Shown here: positions 33,800-42,736 of the stretch, in pieces
Position numbering within the stretch: the first letter of the stretch is position 1
Layout of the letters: each line of letters opens with the position of its first letter
Assembly: GCF_001641125.1 (NCBI RefSeq)
Contig: NZ_LWLP01000001.1
Coordinates: 1,272,530-1,336,529, forward strand
Direction: 5' to 3'
From: Arthrobacter sp. OY3WO11
GTDB lineage: Bacteria; Actinomycetota; Actinomycetes; Actinomycetales; Micrococcaceae
Length of the DNA: 64,000 nucleotides
The notes under the pieces: model-generated
Database searches by the model: none
Told to the model about the DNA's origin: nothing
Seen by the model: only the letters and a program-made list of their open reading frames with translations
Position numbers and translations under genes: made by a program

Positions 33800-35263
33800 T
33801 CACTTCAGGCGGGAGACTACCTCCTTGACAAGGGGCCACACGCGGGTGACGGAGGTGTGGTTGACGGTCTCCTTGGGGGAGTGAAGATCATGCAGCTCGG
33901 TGCCGATGGAGATGATGTCCAGCCCGGGGATCTTCTGGCTGAACATGCCCAGTTCAAGGCTGCACTGGGACACGTGGACGTCTGCTTCGTGGCCCATGAC
34001 GTCGCTGAACGCCTCCCGTGCCGTTTTCAGCAGCGGTGAATCCGGCCGGTACGGGAATTCGGCGGCGTCCAGGCCGTACTCTCCCACTGTGACGCCGCCG
34101 CCTGCGAGCGCTGCCAGCGCGCGGACCCGGTCGAGGATCTCGTGCTTGCGGGAGGTGACCGCGGCGGTGATCGTGGCCATGAGCCGGGCTGCCTCGGGCG
34201 TGGTGCGCACGGTGCCGAGGTTGTTCGAGCTCTCAACGATGCCGGGAACGGTGAGGCTCCAGCTGAGGACCCCGTTGGGGACGAGGGCGGTGAGGCGGGC
34301 AAAGCGCGCAGCGGCGTCAGGGGAGAAAACCTGTTCGGGCGTTTCGGCCTGTTCCAGTTCGAGGCGAAGGCCGGGGTCGGCCTTCCGGTACTCGTTCTGC
34401 AGCGCTGCCTCGAGTTCGGAGATGACCGACCGTACACCCTCGGTGTCTTCCGGGCGCACCAGCAGGATGGCCTGGGCATCCATGGGGATGGCATTGTTTT
34501 GGGCCCCGCCGTGCGGCTGCGAGATCCGCACATCGTAGCGGGTGAGCAGGGCGTTGAGGGCCCGGGCAAGGACCAGGACCGCGTTGGCGCGCTCAAGATG
34601 GATGTCGAACTCACAGTGGCCGCCGGAGAGCCCGCGGACCTTCAGCAGCAGCGCCTCCGTGTGCGTGCCGGGTGCGGCCTCCCATTCCGCCGGAATGTCA
34701 ACGGTGAAGGTGATGTCCCCGCTGCAGCCGGCGAGGATTTCCTTGTCCGTAATCCAGTTGAAGTCGATCATCCGCTTGCCGGACAGCTTCGACGTGTCGA
34801 AACCGGCGGCTCCGACCTTGCCCTTTTCCTCCATCGCGGTCAGGACCGCTTCGAGGGGAGGGTGCGGGGTGTTCGTGGAGTCAAGCAGGGCCAGGATATA
34901 GGAGACGCCGATGCCGTTGTCGGCGCCCAGGGAGGTGCCGTTGGCGGTGACGAAGTCACCGTCGATGAGCAGTTCAACCGGATCCCGCTCGAAGTTGTGC
35001 ACCACACCGTCTTCCTTCTCGCACACCATGTCCAGGTGCCCGTGGAGGATGAGCGGCGGTGCGTCTTCCAGCCCGAGCTGGCCGGGCTTGCGGACCAGGA
35101 CGCAGTGCAGTTCGTCTTGGGTGGCCTCCAGCCCGCGGTCCCGCGCGAAGCTGACCACCCAGTCGGCGACTTCCTTTTCGTTGCCGGAGCCGCGGGGGAT
35201 GCCGGCGAGGGTTTCGAAGAAGGAGAACACCTCTTGCGGCTGGAGTGATTTCAGAACTGACAT
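33800..35263 (-). CDS. pepD: Aminoacyl-histidine dipeptidase, M20C family (PepD-like)
   Basis: A 487-residue M20C metallopeptidase of normal length. Zinc-ligand segments are LILHGHLDMVCEK and GTSLGADNGIG; the catalytic glutamates lie in AMEEKGKVGAAGF; a further metal residue lies in SGGHCEFDIH and the C-terminal histidine in KETVNHTSVTR. It hydrolyses Xaa-His and other dipeptides in the cytoplasm. It lies 84 bases after the importer permease on the same strand with an intervening hairpin, so it may be only partly co-transcribed. A link to the polyol theme is not obvious. Confidence 0.92.
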   Translation of the reverse strand: MSVLKSLQPQEVFSFFETLAGIPRGSGNEKEVADWVVSFARDRGLEATQDELHCVLVRKPGQLGLEDAPPLILHGHLDMVCEKEDGVVHNFERDPVELLIDGDFVTANGTSLGADNGIGVSYILALLDSTNTPHPPLEAVLTAMEEKGKVGAAGFDTSKLSGKRMIDFNWITDKEILAGCSGDITFTVDIPAEWEAAPGTHTEALLLKVRGLSGGHCEFDIHLERANAVLVLARALNALLTRYDVRISQPHGGAQNNAIPMDAQAILLVRPEDTEGVRSVISELEAALQNEYRKADPGLRLELEQAETPEQVFSPDAAARFARLTALVPNGVLSWSLTVPGIVESSNNLGTVRTTPEAARLMATITAAVTSRKHEILDRVRALAALAGGGVTVGEYGLDAAEFPYRPDSPLLKTAREAFSDVMGHEADVHVSQCSLELGMFSQKIPGLDIISIGTELHDLHSPKETVNHTSVTRVWPLVKEVVSRLK

Positions 35264-35293
35264 GGGGTGTGTGCCTTTCGGAAAGGGTAGGGA

Positions 35294-35317
35294 CGTCCCC
35301 GCGGCGTTGCGGGGGAC
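35294..35317 (-). terminator. Hairpin between the ABC permease and pepD
   Basis: GTCCCCGC and GCGGGGGAC pair with one bulged G around a 6-base loop. It could attenuate transcription from the importer genes into pepD. There is no T-run. Confidence 0.4.
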
Positions 35318-35347
35318 GGGAGTATTTTCGGATGCCGGTGGTCCGTG

Positions 35348-36376
35348 TTATTTGACCACTTCGTTGTGGCCGCGGCCCATGGTAAGCGCCACAGCGGCGA
35401 TGATCACAAGGCCATAGACCAGGCTCTGCGCCTGGGGCGTTATGCCGACGGCGGCGGCACCGATGGGCACCAGCGCAACGGTCAGGGCGCCGAAGACGAT
35501 GTTGATCGGGTTGGTGATGCCACCGGTGATGGCCGTGCCGCCCACAATGGCGGCGGCGATGCCCGGCAGCAGGAGGTCGCTTCCCAGGCCGAAGGATGAC
35601 GCCGCACCGGCTTGCGCAATGACAAGGATCCCGGCGACGCCGGCAAGGAGGCCGGAAAGAGCGAAGGCCACCACTTTGAACCAGCGGGTCCGCAGGCCCG
35701 AGAACAGGGCGCCCGTCTCATTGAGTCCCACGGCGGTCATGCCTTCGCCGGCCCGGGTGAACCGGAGGAACGCCCACAGTCCCACTGCCAGCACTACGCC
35801 GACCCAGAAGGCCATGGGCAGGCCCGCAAGGGCTGTACCGAACAGGGGAGCGAGCAGCTGGTTGTTTGCCGTGGCATAGACGGTGGTGGCGTTGCTGATC
35901 ACCAGTGAGGCGGCCTGCAGGATGCCGAGCGTGCCGAGCGTGAGTGCAAAGGACGGGATCTGGCCGAACGCCACCAGGAAACCGTTTGCGGCTCCGATGA
36001 CGGTAACGAGGGCGAGCGTCACGATCGGCGCTATCCCACCAAGGGGACCGAGGGTCTGGGCGAGGATGATCGCCGCGAAGATCACGATCGCTGCGTTGGA
36101 CAGATCGATCGAGCCCACGTGGAGCACCATGGCCTGCCCCAGCGCGACCAGGAGGATCGTTGCGGCTTGGACGGCAAGGATCGCCATGCCGCCACCGGTC
36201 AGGAACGCCGGCCGGAGGATGGCAACGAGGGCGAACAGGGCAAGGAACACCGCGAATGGCCCGACGGTGAACCACAGGTTCCGTGGCCGGCGCCGCGCGG
36301 ACTTCGTCTTGCCGTCGGCGGCGGCCGGCAGTGCGGCCGGCTGCTCGAGGAGAGCTTTCTTTGACATGGGATTCAC
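35348..36376 (-). CDS. ABC transporter permease, sugar type (second importer, permease 2)
   Basis: A 342-residue RbsC-like membrane protein with about 9 membrane segments; VLHVGSIDLSNAAIVIFAA replaces the common GGIDLSVG motif and VGGTAITGGITNP is near the C-terminus. The GTG at 36376 overlaps the ATPase stop (GTGA); ATG at 36367 is an alternative. With the permease at 37920 it probably forms a heterodimeric channel. Confidence 0.9.
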   Translation of the reverse strand: MNPMSKKALLEQPAALPAAADGKTKSARRRPRNLWFTVGPFAVFLALFALVAILRPAFLTGGGMAILAVQAATILLVALGQAMVLHVGSIDLSNAAIVIFAAIILAQTLGPLGGIAPIVTLALVTVIGAANGFLVAFGQIPSFALTLGTLGILQAASLVISNATTVYATANNQLLAPLFGTALAGLPMAFWVGVVLAVGLWAFLRFTRAGEGMTAVGLNETGALFSGLRTRWFKVVAFALSGLLAGVAGILVIAQAGAASSFGLGSDLLLPGIAAAIVGGTAITGGITNPINIVFGALTVALVPIGAAAVGITPQAQSLVYGLVIIAAVALTMGRGHNEVVK

Positions 36377-37923
36377 ACCATCTTTTCAAGCAGGTCGAGT
36401 GAAGTCGGGCTGTCGACGGAGAGGTCGAAGCGGGCCGTGATTTCGCCGTCACGCATCACGATGATCTCGTCCGCCATCTCGAGGGCTTCCTCGAGTGTGT
36501 CCGGCAGCAGGATCACAGCTGCGCCGTCGTCCTGGGCCGCGCGGATCTGGTCGTTCACCGTCTGCGAGGCGCCTGGATCGAGGCCGCGAAGCGGGTGGTC
36601 AAGGATCAGGACGCTGAGCTCCTCCGCCCGCAGCCATTTGGCCATGACCACTTTCTGCTGGTTACCGCCGGAAAAACGCCCAAGCGGAAGGCGGGGGTCC
36701 CGGGGCCGGACGTCGAGCCGCTCGAACCAATCCTCCGCGGCTTTCATCCGGGCCTTGCGGCGCAGGATGGGGCCTTTGGCTGCCTCGCGGGGATGCACCA
36801 GGGTGAGGTTCTCGGCAGCGCTCAGGCCGCCGACCATGCCCTCGACCTTGCGTTCGGAGGGGATGTAGGCCAGTCCGTGCCGGACGGCGCGGCGCATCGA
36901 CCAGCCCTGGACGGGCCGGCCCGCAACCTCCAGGGTGCCGGCGTCGAATGCCTCTGCTCCGAAGAGGGCCCGGCAAACGGATTCGCGTCCGGACCCTATG
37001 GCGCCCACGATGGCAAGGGAGCGTCCCGCGGGGACGGCGAAGGAAACGTCCTTGAATTGCCCTTTCCTGCCTAGGCCCTTTGCCTCGACAGCTGCCACGG
37101 CACCCGCCGCGCTGCCGCCCTTGCGAACCCGTGCCCGTGATTCCTGTCCGATCATGAGGCGGAAGAGTTCCTCCTCGGTGACTTCCTCGCGGCGCACGTC
37201 CGCGACGACCTCACCGTGGCGCATCACCACCACGCGGTCGCAGATCCGGAGCACTTCGTCCAGACGGTGGGAGACGAACAGCACCGAACCGATGTCCCGC
37301 AGGGAACGGATCTCGCGCTCGAGGATCGCCGTCTCGTTGCGTTCCAGCACGGAGGTCGGCTCGTCCAGGATTACCAGCGGTGCGGCGTGGATGGTCTCAT
37401 CCACGCGCAGCGCACGGGCGATCTCCACCATTTGGCGATCCACGAACGAGAGGTCGCTGACCTTGGTGCGCGGGTCGATGGTGGAGCCAACACGGGCGAG
37501 GATGGCGGCCGCCTCCTGGTTCAGCCGCTTCCAGCGGTAGAACCCGTAGCTGGTGGCCGCGTCCTTGGAGGACAGGGCGTTCATGGCGATGTTCTCCGCG
37601 ACGGACAGGTTGGACAGGAGCGACTGCTCCTGGTGCACCACGCCGATGCCTGCGGCAACCGCGTCCTGCGGCTTGCGGAACTTGACAGGCCGGCCGTCTG
37701 TTTCGATGGTTCCCGAGTCGGGCTGGTAGAGGCCGGTCAGGATCTTCAGGAGGGTGGACTTGCCGGCGCCGTTTTCACCGATCAGTCCGACCACTTCGTG
37801 GCGCGGGATCTTGAGCGAGACATTCTTGACGGCGTGGGTCGAGCCGAAGGATTTCGAGATGTTGGTCAGCCGAAGTGCCGGAGTCTCAACTCCGGTGCGG
37901 GGAGCCAGGGAAGCGTTGGTCAT
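36373..37923 (-). CDS. ABC transporter ATP-binding protein, tandem-domain sugar type (second importer)
   Basis: A 516-residue tandem ATPase. Domain 1 has GENGAGKST and LVILDEPTSVLERNE; domain 2 has the degenerate GAIGSGRES, FSGGNQQKV and VLILDHPLRGLD, where histidine replaces the usual catalytic glutamate. The ATG at 37923 overlaps the permease stop (ATGA). A frame open to 38607 is antisense noise within the permease gene. It energises the second importer. Confidence 0.92.
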   Translation of the reverse strand: MTNASLAPRTGVETPALRLTNISKSFGSTHAVKNVSLKIPRHEVVGLIGENGAGKSTLLKILTGLYQPDSGTIETDGRPVKFRKPQDAVAAGIGVVHQEQSLLSNLSVAENIAMNALSSKDAATSYGFYRWKRLNQEAAAILARVGSTIDPRTKVSDLSFVDRQMVEIARALRVDETIHAAPLVILDEPTSVLERNETAILEREIRSLRDIGSVLFVSHRLDEVLRICDRVVVMRHGEVVADVRREEVTEEELFRLMIGQESRARVRKGGSAAGAVAAVEAKGLGRKGQFKDVSFAVPAGRSLAIVGAIGSGRESVCRALFGAEAFDAGTLEVAGRPVQGWSMRRAVRHGLAYIPSERKVEGMVGGLSAAENLTLVHPREAAKGPILRRKARMKAAEDWFERLDVRPRDPRLPLGRFSGGNQQKVVMAKWLRAEELSVLILDHPLRGLDPGASQTVNDQIRAAQDDGAAVILLPDTLEEALEMADEIIVMRDGEITARFDLSVDSPTSLDLLEKMV

Positions 37924-38954
37924 TTTACGATTCTCAGTCTGCTGCGGTGCGGCCAGGTAGCCACGAGGACAGCCGCGATCAGGACGGTTCCGGAGACCGC
38001 GGATTGGATGTTTGGGCTGACCCCGCTGAGGATGAGCCCGTTGTTGAGGACGGTCAGCATGAGCACACCGATCGCGGTGCGGAGGATGCCGCCCTTGCCT
38101 CCTCCGAGGGAGGTGCCGCCGATCACCACTGCAGCGATGGTCAGGAAGAGCGTCCCCACACCCACCGTGGCCGATCCTGCACCGAGCTTGAGGGCTGCCA
38201 GTACGCCGGCAGCCGCGCTGCACCCACCGGCCACGATGAATACGTAGAGCTTGTACCTGAGCACGGGAATTCCGTTGCCCCTGGAGATCTCCTCGCTGTC
38301 GCCGATCGCATAGGCAAAGCGGCCGAGCCTGGTGAAGCGGGCCACGAACATTCCGGCCAGGACAAACGCGGCAGCCAGCAGGAAGGAGTTCGGCAGTCCG
38401 AAGGTGAGGGTGGACGGCCAGGCCTTGATGCCGCCGTCGGGCAAGAAGGGAATGGACTGGTCGCCGAAGAGCACCGTAGCGATTCCGAGGCCCACGAACC
38501 AGACGCCGAGCGTGACGATGAACGAGGGCACCTTGAGGCGAGTGTGGACCAGGCCGCTCAGGAGGCCGAGGCCGACGCCCACTGCGAGCCCCGCAACAAT
38601 GGCCCACGGACCAAAGTCCGCGCTCCCGCGGCTGTTGGCGGTCAGCAGGACGAAGGTCATGCCTGCGGCGCCCATCACGCCCTCAACGGAGAGGTCGATC
38701 GAACCGGTCAAAATGACCAGGGTTGCGCCGACACCGATGATCAAGGGAAGGGACGCATGGTCCAGGATGGTCCGCAGGTTCTCCGGTGAGAGGAACGTCG
38801 CGGGATTCAGAGCCGCGAAAGCGGCGATCAGTCCAATCAGTGCAAGCACTTCGCCGAGGTTCTTGACGTCGAACCGGCGGCCCGCCCTGAGGGGTGGCTG
38901 TGATGGGGAGGGTGCCGCCTCGAGGAGGCCGGTCCCGGTGTCCTTGTCTGTCAT
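37920..38954 (-). CDS. ABC transporter permease, sugar type (second importer, permease 1)
   Basis: A 344-residue RbsC-like permease with the motif ILTGSIDLSVEGVMGA and VVIGGTSLGGGKGGI. The ATG at 38954 has an AGGTGA ribosome site; the longer frame to 39125 overlaps the binding-protein gene and is rejected. It lies 86 bases after the binding protein and overlaps the ATPase gene. Confidence 0.92.
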   Translation of the reverse strand: MTDKDTGTGLLEAAPSPSQPPLRAGRRFDVKNLGEVLALIGLIAAFAALNPATFLSPENLRTILDHASLPLIIGVGATLVILTGSIDLSVEGVMGAAGMTFVLLTANSRGSADFGPWAIVAGLAVGVGLGLLSGLVHTRLKVPSFIVTLGVWFVGLGIATVLFGDQSIPFLPDGGIKAWPSTLTFGLPNSFLLAAAFVLAGMFVARFTRLGRFAYAIGDSEEISRGNGIPVLRYKLYVFIVAGGCSAAAGVLAALKLGAGSATVGVGTLFLTIAAVVIGGTSLGGGKGGILRTAIGVLMLTVLNNGLILSGVSPNIQSAVSGTVLIAAVLVATWPHRSRLRIVK

Positions 38955-39040
38955 TACTTTCACCTGTCGTGGTTCCTGCCGATAAGGCGGCTCCGGGTCC
39001 GCATGCGCGTTATCCGGAGCCGCCCAGCGTTTGTGATCCG

Positions 39041-40165
39041 TTAGGGCAACTTCTCCGGGCCACCGGAGACCAGCGGCACGGGATCGGTCTCCCAGGGGCC
39101 GTTTTCGATGAGATCGTCCATCCATCCGTCGATGTCACCGTCGAACTTGGTGTATTCGGAGAAGTTGTCCGGGGTGACGCAGCTCAGCTTGAACAGGCTG
39201 TTGCGCTTCTCCTTGGGCAGCTCCGAGGGCTTGATCTCACCGGTGGCGGCGAGGTAGGAGGTGTAGAGCCCGATAGCAGCGGCCATGAATCCACGGTGGA
39301 AGGTCTCGCCGGCGATGGCGCCGTTGCCCATGTTGTCCTTCATCATGTCGACGACCGGCGGGTAGAGGCCGTCAGAGGCGAACTTGACGTCGTCGATGCG
39401 GCCGGCGTCCTTCACTGCCTGAACGGCGCCGATGATCATGCCGTCGTCGGCGGCCCAGATGCCGTCAACCTCTTCGCCGTACTTGGCCAGGAGGTTCTGG
39501 GTCTCCTTGAGGCCGAGCTGCGGGTCCCAGTTGGCAGGGCGGGTGTCGAGGAGCTTCACGTCAGGGTAGGCCTTGAGGGCATCCTTCAGACCGGCGACGC
39601 GGGTCTGGCTGGTGGTGCTGTCCAGCACGCCGGCGAGGGCCACGATATTGCCCTTGCCGCCGATGCTTTCGGCAAGCGCCTTTGCGGTGCACTGGCCGCT
39701 CTCAACGCCGGAGTGCTTCTGGAAGGCAACGAAGTTGTCGCCCTGGTCCCACGGCTCGAAGTTGTCCGGCTTGTTCCACCAGACCGTTGCGTAACCGCCT
39801 GCAGCCTTGACGGCGTTGATGATGGGCGGAGCATCCGAGCTCGCCACGGTGTTGACCATCAGGGCCACCTTCTTGCCCTGGGCCAGAATGGCCTGGATCT
39901 TCGAGATCTCGGTCTGCGAGCTTCCCTCGGAGTCGACGATTTCGAGCGGCACGTCAAGCTTCTTGGACAACGCCTTGGCGCCTTCGATCATGGAGGCCAT
40001 GTAGGGGTTGGTGGTGTTGATGACCGACGCGACAAGGACGATGTCCTTCTTGTCGATCGGCTGCTGGCTGCCGGCCGTGGTGGAAGAGCAGGCCGTGGTG
40101 GCCAGCAGACCGGCCACCAGCCCAAAAGCCGCTACGCGGCGGGCGATGGATTTCCTGAGGTGCAT
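39041..40165 (-). CDS. ABC transporter substrate-binding lipoprotein (second importer)
   Basis: A 374-residue type 1 periplasmic-binding-fold lipoprotein (signal ending GLLATTACSSTT, with the lipobox cysteine near residue 26). Fold segments include IVLVASVINTTNPYMASMIEGAK and DGIWAADDGMIIGAVQAV. The ATG at 40165 follows an AAAGGAG site at good distance; a TTG three bases upstream is unlikely. The promoter region carries the shared TTGACA/ATGCA motif. Preferred ligand unknown; tryptophans in ATVWWNKPDNFEPWDQGDN may line the pocket. Confidence 0.92.
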   Translation of the reverse strand: MHLRKSIARRVAAFGLVAGLLATTACSSTTAGSQQPIDKKDIVLVASVINTTNPYMASMIEGAKALSKKLDVPLEIVDSEGSSQTEISKIQAILAQGKKVALMVNTVASSDAPPIINAVKAAGGYATVWWNKPDNFEPWDQGDNFVAFQKHSGVESGQCTAKALAESIGGKGNIVALAGVLDSTTSQTRVAGLKDALKAYPDVKLLDTRPANWDPQLGLKETQNLLAKYGEEVDGIWAADDGMIIGAVQAVKDAGRIDDVKFASDGLYPPVVDMMKDNMGNGAIAGETFHRGFMAAAIGLYTSYLAATGEIKPSELPKEKRNSLFKLSCVTPDNFSEYTKFDGDIDGWMDDLIENGPWETDPVPLVSGGPEKLP

Positions 40166-40205
40166 CAAAGACTCCTTTGTGAAAGACGACCCGAAGAGCT
40201 GAAAG

Positions 40206-40268
40206 ATATTTATTCAGCTACTGCATTTGCATGCTATCGAGTGTGCGTTACCTCACAGGAACTGTCAA
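40206..40268 (-). promoter_or_regulatory. Promoter and putative SorC operator of the second importer
   Basis: On the minus strand TTGACA (40268-40263) is followed 36 bases later by ATGCA (40226-40222), an 8-base spacer and the octamer ATAAATAT (40213-40206). The same layout precedes the genes starting at 42589, 43903 and 53490. Confidence 0.6.
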
Positions 40269-40308
40269 GGGGTTGCCCAACACGGGTATCGGGGGACGGC
40301 TTAAATGG

Positions 40309-40341
40309 CTGTGGGGAGGCTGCAAAGCAGCCTCCCCACAG
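40309..40341 (-). terminator. Terminator after the epoxide hydrolase gene
   Basis: A perfect 15-bp inverted repeat (CTGTGGGGAGGCTGC and its complement) with an AAA loop lies 15 bases past the stop codon on the minus strand. Confidence 0.9.
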
Positions 40342-40355
40342 TCCAGCGTGCAGGC

Positions 40356-41600
40356 CTAGCGGAGCGTCCTGAAGAACGTCCGGACGTCGTCGACGTATGT
40401 ATCCGGCACCTCGAGCGGAGCGAAGTGGCCGCCGTCGTCGTGGATGCGGTACTGCTGGAGGTTGAAGTACTTCTCGGTCCAGTTCCGTGGCGGCTTGTAG
40501 ATTTCGCCCGGATAGATTCCGACGGCGGTAGGGGCGCCTACCACCGGGAAGCGGTCGTGGGATGGTTTCCAGGGATTGCCCCTGCATTCCCAGTAGTAGC
40601 GCGAGGACGTGCCGCCGGTGTTGGTAAGGAAGTAGACGGCGGCAGTCGTGACCAGGTCCTCCTTCGGCCACACCCGCTCGAACGCTTCAGTGCCGTGGCC
40701 GCGCTCCTCCAGTCCCCAGAAGTACCGCTTCTCGGTGATCCAGGCCAGCTGTGCGGCAGGGGAGTCCGCGACGAGTGCAGCCAGGGTCTGGGGTTTTGTC
40801 AGCTGGATCTCCCCGTACCCGCTCTCCTTTTGGACAAAGAGTTTGCCGCGTTCGAACCAGCCCTTTTCCTCTGCGTTGTTGTACTCACTTTCGTCGGGGA
40901 GTCCAAGGAAAGGATCGTATTTCACGCCCGGAGGGGCATCCGGATGCTCAGCGAGGTAGTGGCTCATCTGGGCGGGGAAGTGCGTGTAGACGCCGTAGAC
41001 ATCGTCCTCATATTTGTGGCCGTGCTGCTGGGCGATAAGGGCCCCCCAGTCGCCGCCGGCGGTCGCATACTTCTCATAGCCCAGGACGTCCTTCATGAGG
41101 GCGTTTTCCAGGTCGGCTGTCCGCCACCAGTTCCAGCCGGGCTCGGTCAGCGGCGAGGAGAAGCCGTAGCCCGGCAGGGAGATCAGGACCACGTCGAAGG
41201 AGTCGGCCGGGTCGCCTCCGTAGCTGGCGGGGTCGGAAAGCGGGCCGATGACTTTGCGGAGGTCCCAGAAGGTCCAGGGCCAGCCGTGGTGGATGAGCAG
41301 CGGCATGGGGTTCGGCCCCTTGCCCTTGACGTGGATGAAGTGGAGCGGAACGCCCATGAGTTCCGTTTTGAAGTGCGGCAGTTCGTTCATGCGCCGCTCG
41401 ACGTCCCGCCAATCGTATTCGTTGATCCAATAATCGACGAGCTGTTTGTGGTAGTCGGTGTTGTATCCATACCGCCAGTCATCGTTGGCGAAATCCACGG
41501 GATATCGGGTGCGGCGGAGCCGCTCGTTCATATCCTTGAGGTCCTCATCCGGGATCGAGATGGTGAAGGGGGTGACCCCGCCTTCGTTGTGCGCAGCCAT
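40356..41600 (-). CDS. Epoxide hydrolase family protein (alpha/beta hydrolase with EHN domain)
   Basis: A 414-residue protein with an N-terminal epoxide hydrolase domain (PFTISIPDEDLKDMNERLRRTRYP) and an alpha/beta hydrolase core. LIHHGWPWTFWDL gives the HGWP oxyanion motif and TAGGDWGALIAQQ the nucleophile elbow with the aspartate GGDWG. Lid tyrosines and the late histidine (GGHFAPLE) complete the expected triad. It opens an epoxide or cleaves an ester. It follows the BKACE gene by 41 bases, same strand, so co-transcription is likely. Confidence 0.92.
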   Translation of the reverse strand: MAAHNEGGVTPFTISIPDEDLKDMNERLRRTRYPVDFANDDWRYGYNTDYHKQLVDYWINEYDWRDVERRMNELPHFKTELMGVPLHFIHVKGKGPNPMPLLIHHGWPWTFWDLRKVIGPLSDPASYGGDPADSFDVVLISLPGYGFSSPLTEPGWNWWRTADLENALMKDVLGYEKYATAGGDWGALIAQQHGHKYEDDVYGVYTHFPAQMSHYLAEHPDAPPGVKYDPFLGLPDESEYNNAEEKGWFERGKLFVQKESGYGEIQLTKPQTLAALVADSPAAQLAWITEKRYFWGLEERGHGTEAFERVWPKEDLVTTAAVYFLTNTGGTSSRYYWECRGNPWKPSHDRFPVVGAPTAVGIYPGEIYKPPRNWTEKYFNLQQYRIHDDGGHFAPLEVPDTYVDDVRTFFRTLR

Positions 41601-41641
41601 TGCGCCTCCTCGTGAAAAATAGTTGGTTGGGTTTGACGTGC

Positions 41642-42589
41642 TCAGGTGATGTTGTACAGAGCCCGCGCTTCTTCATGGGTTGCGATGGGCCGGCCTACCT
41701 CCCGCGCGATCTCCTGGGCCTGCTGCAGGAGTTCGAGGTTGGTGGGATTGCGGGCGGGATCGTAGAAGAGCTCGAGGCCGGTCTTGATGTGGCCGCCGAG
41801 CTCGATGGCACGGCGGAGGATGGCGGTGTCGTCGAGGGCGCCCTGTCCCCAGATCGAGATGTACCAGGGGTGCTTGACCTTGGCTTCCTCGATCATGGAG
41901 AGGTAGTAATAGAGGCTCTCAAGGCTGGGTTTCATGCCGTTCGTGCCGATCGGGTCCATGGCGGTGAGCCCGTAGTCGCCGATGAGGTAGAAGTCCCACA
42001 TGGAGCCCTGCGTCGACAGGCCCCGGTTGACGTAGTGCATGGCGTGGCGCAGGTGGCCCGGCTCGTACACGCCGAACACCATGGCCAGGTCCCGTTCGCG
42101 GAACATCTTTACCTGGCTTGCCACGCGCTGGTAGTTGAACCCGAACTCCGGTCCGGAGAGGTAGCCTTCCTCGTCTTCCTCGACGGCGAAAAGCGTCAGG
42201 CCGGTATCGACGCAGCCGATGCGTACGTTGCCGCCCTCGTACAGGTGCGGCACGTGCTCGAGCCCGTTTTCGTGGGGCAGCAGCCGGAGGTTGTTGCAGG
42301 TGGTGGGATACCACGTGATGTCCGGGTGCTTCTCGAGGACCCGGTCCCAGGTGCGCATGTAGTCCTTGTAGGCGTTCTCCCCGAGCAGGTCGAAGCTGGT
42401 GTTGTGGGCGTGGATTGCCCCGGCACCCGCCTCCCAGCACCTGATCGCGTCTTCCGCGATTTCCTCATAGGTGATGGGCGTATTCGGGTTCATCTCCTTG
42501 GTGCGGATGCCGTTGATGTGGGACTCGATTACCACGGGGTAGTCCCAGTTCGGTTTCATGTCGGCGTACTTGTCGAGGGCGGTGGGCAC
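41642..42589 (-). CDS. BKACE family enzyme (beta-keto acid cleavage, DUF849)
   Basis: A member of the family that condenses a beta-keto acid with acetyl-CoA to give acetoacetate and a new CoA ester. Family landmarks: ESHINGIRTKEMNPNTPITYEEIAEDAIRCWEAGAGAIHAH with the metal-binding HAH, and PLYEGG/VRIG-like segments. I prefer the GTG at 42589 (315 residues) because an AGGAGG site lies four bases upstream and the protein then begins about 22 residues before the first core strand, as usual. The ATG at 42679 lacks a ribosome site, and the added residues overlap the putative operator. Its substrate is unknown. Confidence 0.88.
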   Translation of the reverse strand: MPTALDKYADMKPNWDYPVVIESHINGIRTKEMNPNTPITYEEIAEDAIRCWEAGAGAIHAHNTSFDLLGENAYKDYMRTWDRVLEKHPDITWYPTTCNNLRLLPHENGLEHVPHLYEGGNVRIGCVDTGLTLFAVEEDEEGYLSGPEFGFNYQRVASQVKMFRERDLAMVFGVYEPGHLRHAMHYVNRGLSTQGSMWDFYLIGDYGLTAMDPIGTNGMKPSLESLYYYLSMIEEAKVKHPWYISIWGQGALDDTAILRRAIELGGHIKTGLELFYDPARNPTNLELLQQAQEIAREVGRPIATHEEARALYNIT

Positions 42590-42653
42590 GGTACCTCCTG
42601 CAGGTGGCGTGGCGCCGATCCACTGGCAGTCAGCCGCTAGGGGGTGAATCGTT

Positions 42654-42711
42654 ATGCGCACTTCTAATGAATATGCCATCGATCATGGGACGTACGTCAC
42701 AGCGTTGTCAA
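42654..42711 (-). promoter_or_regulatory. Promoter and putative SorC operator of the BKACE/epoxide hydrolase pair
   Basis: TTGACA on the minus strand (42711-42706) followed by TGTGA is positioned upstream of an ATGCG-N8-ATGAATAT element read on the plus strand (42654-42674). The element lies 65 bases before the preferred start at 42589, and it overlaps the end of the SorC gene's downstream spacer. Confidence 0.5.
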
Positions 42712-42736
42712 TAGGTGCCCGGTGTCGCGGGCGGTT

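Noticed and set aside
33528..33884. Plus-strand frame opposite the pepD end
   Set aside because: Arginine/proline-rich composition and overlap with pepD and its terminator indicate chance openness.
37924..38607. Long extension of the second ABC ATPase
   Set aside because: It is antisense-frame noise within the permease gene; ATG 37923 with an ATGA overlap is the start.
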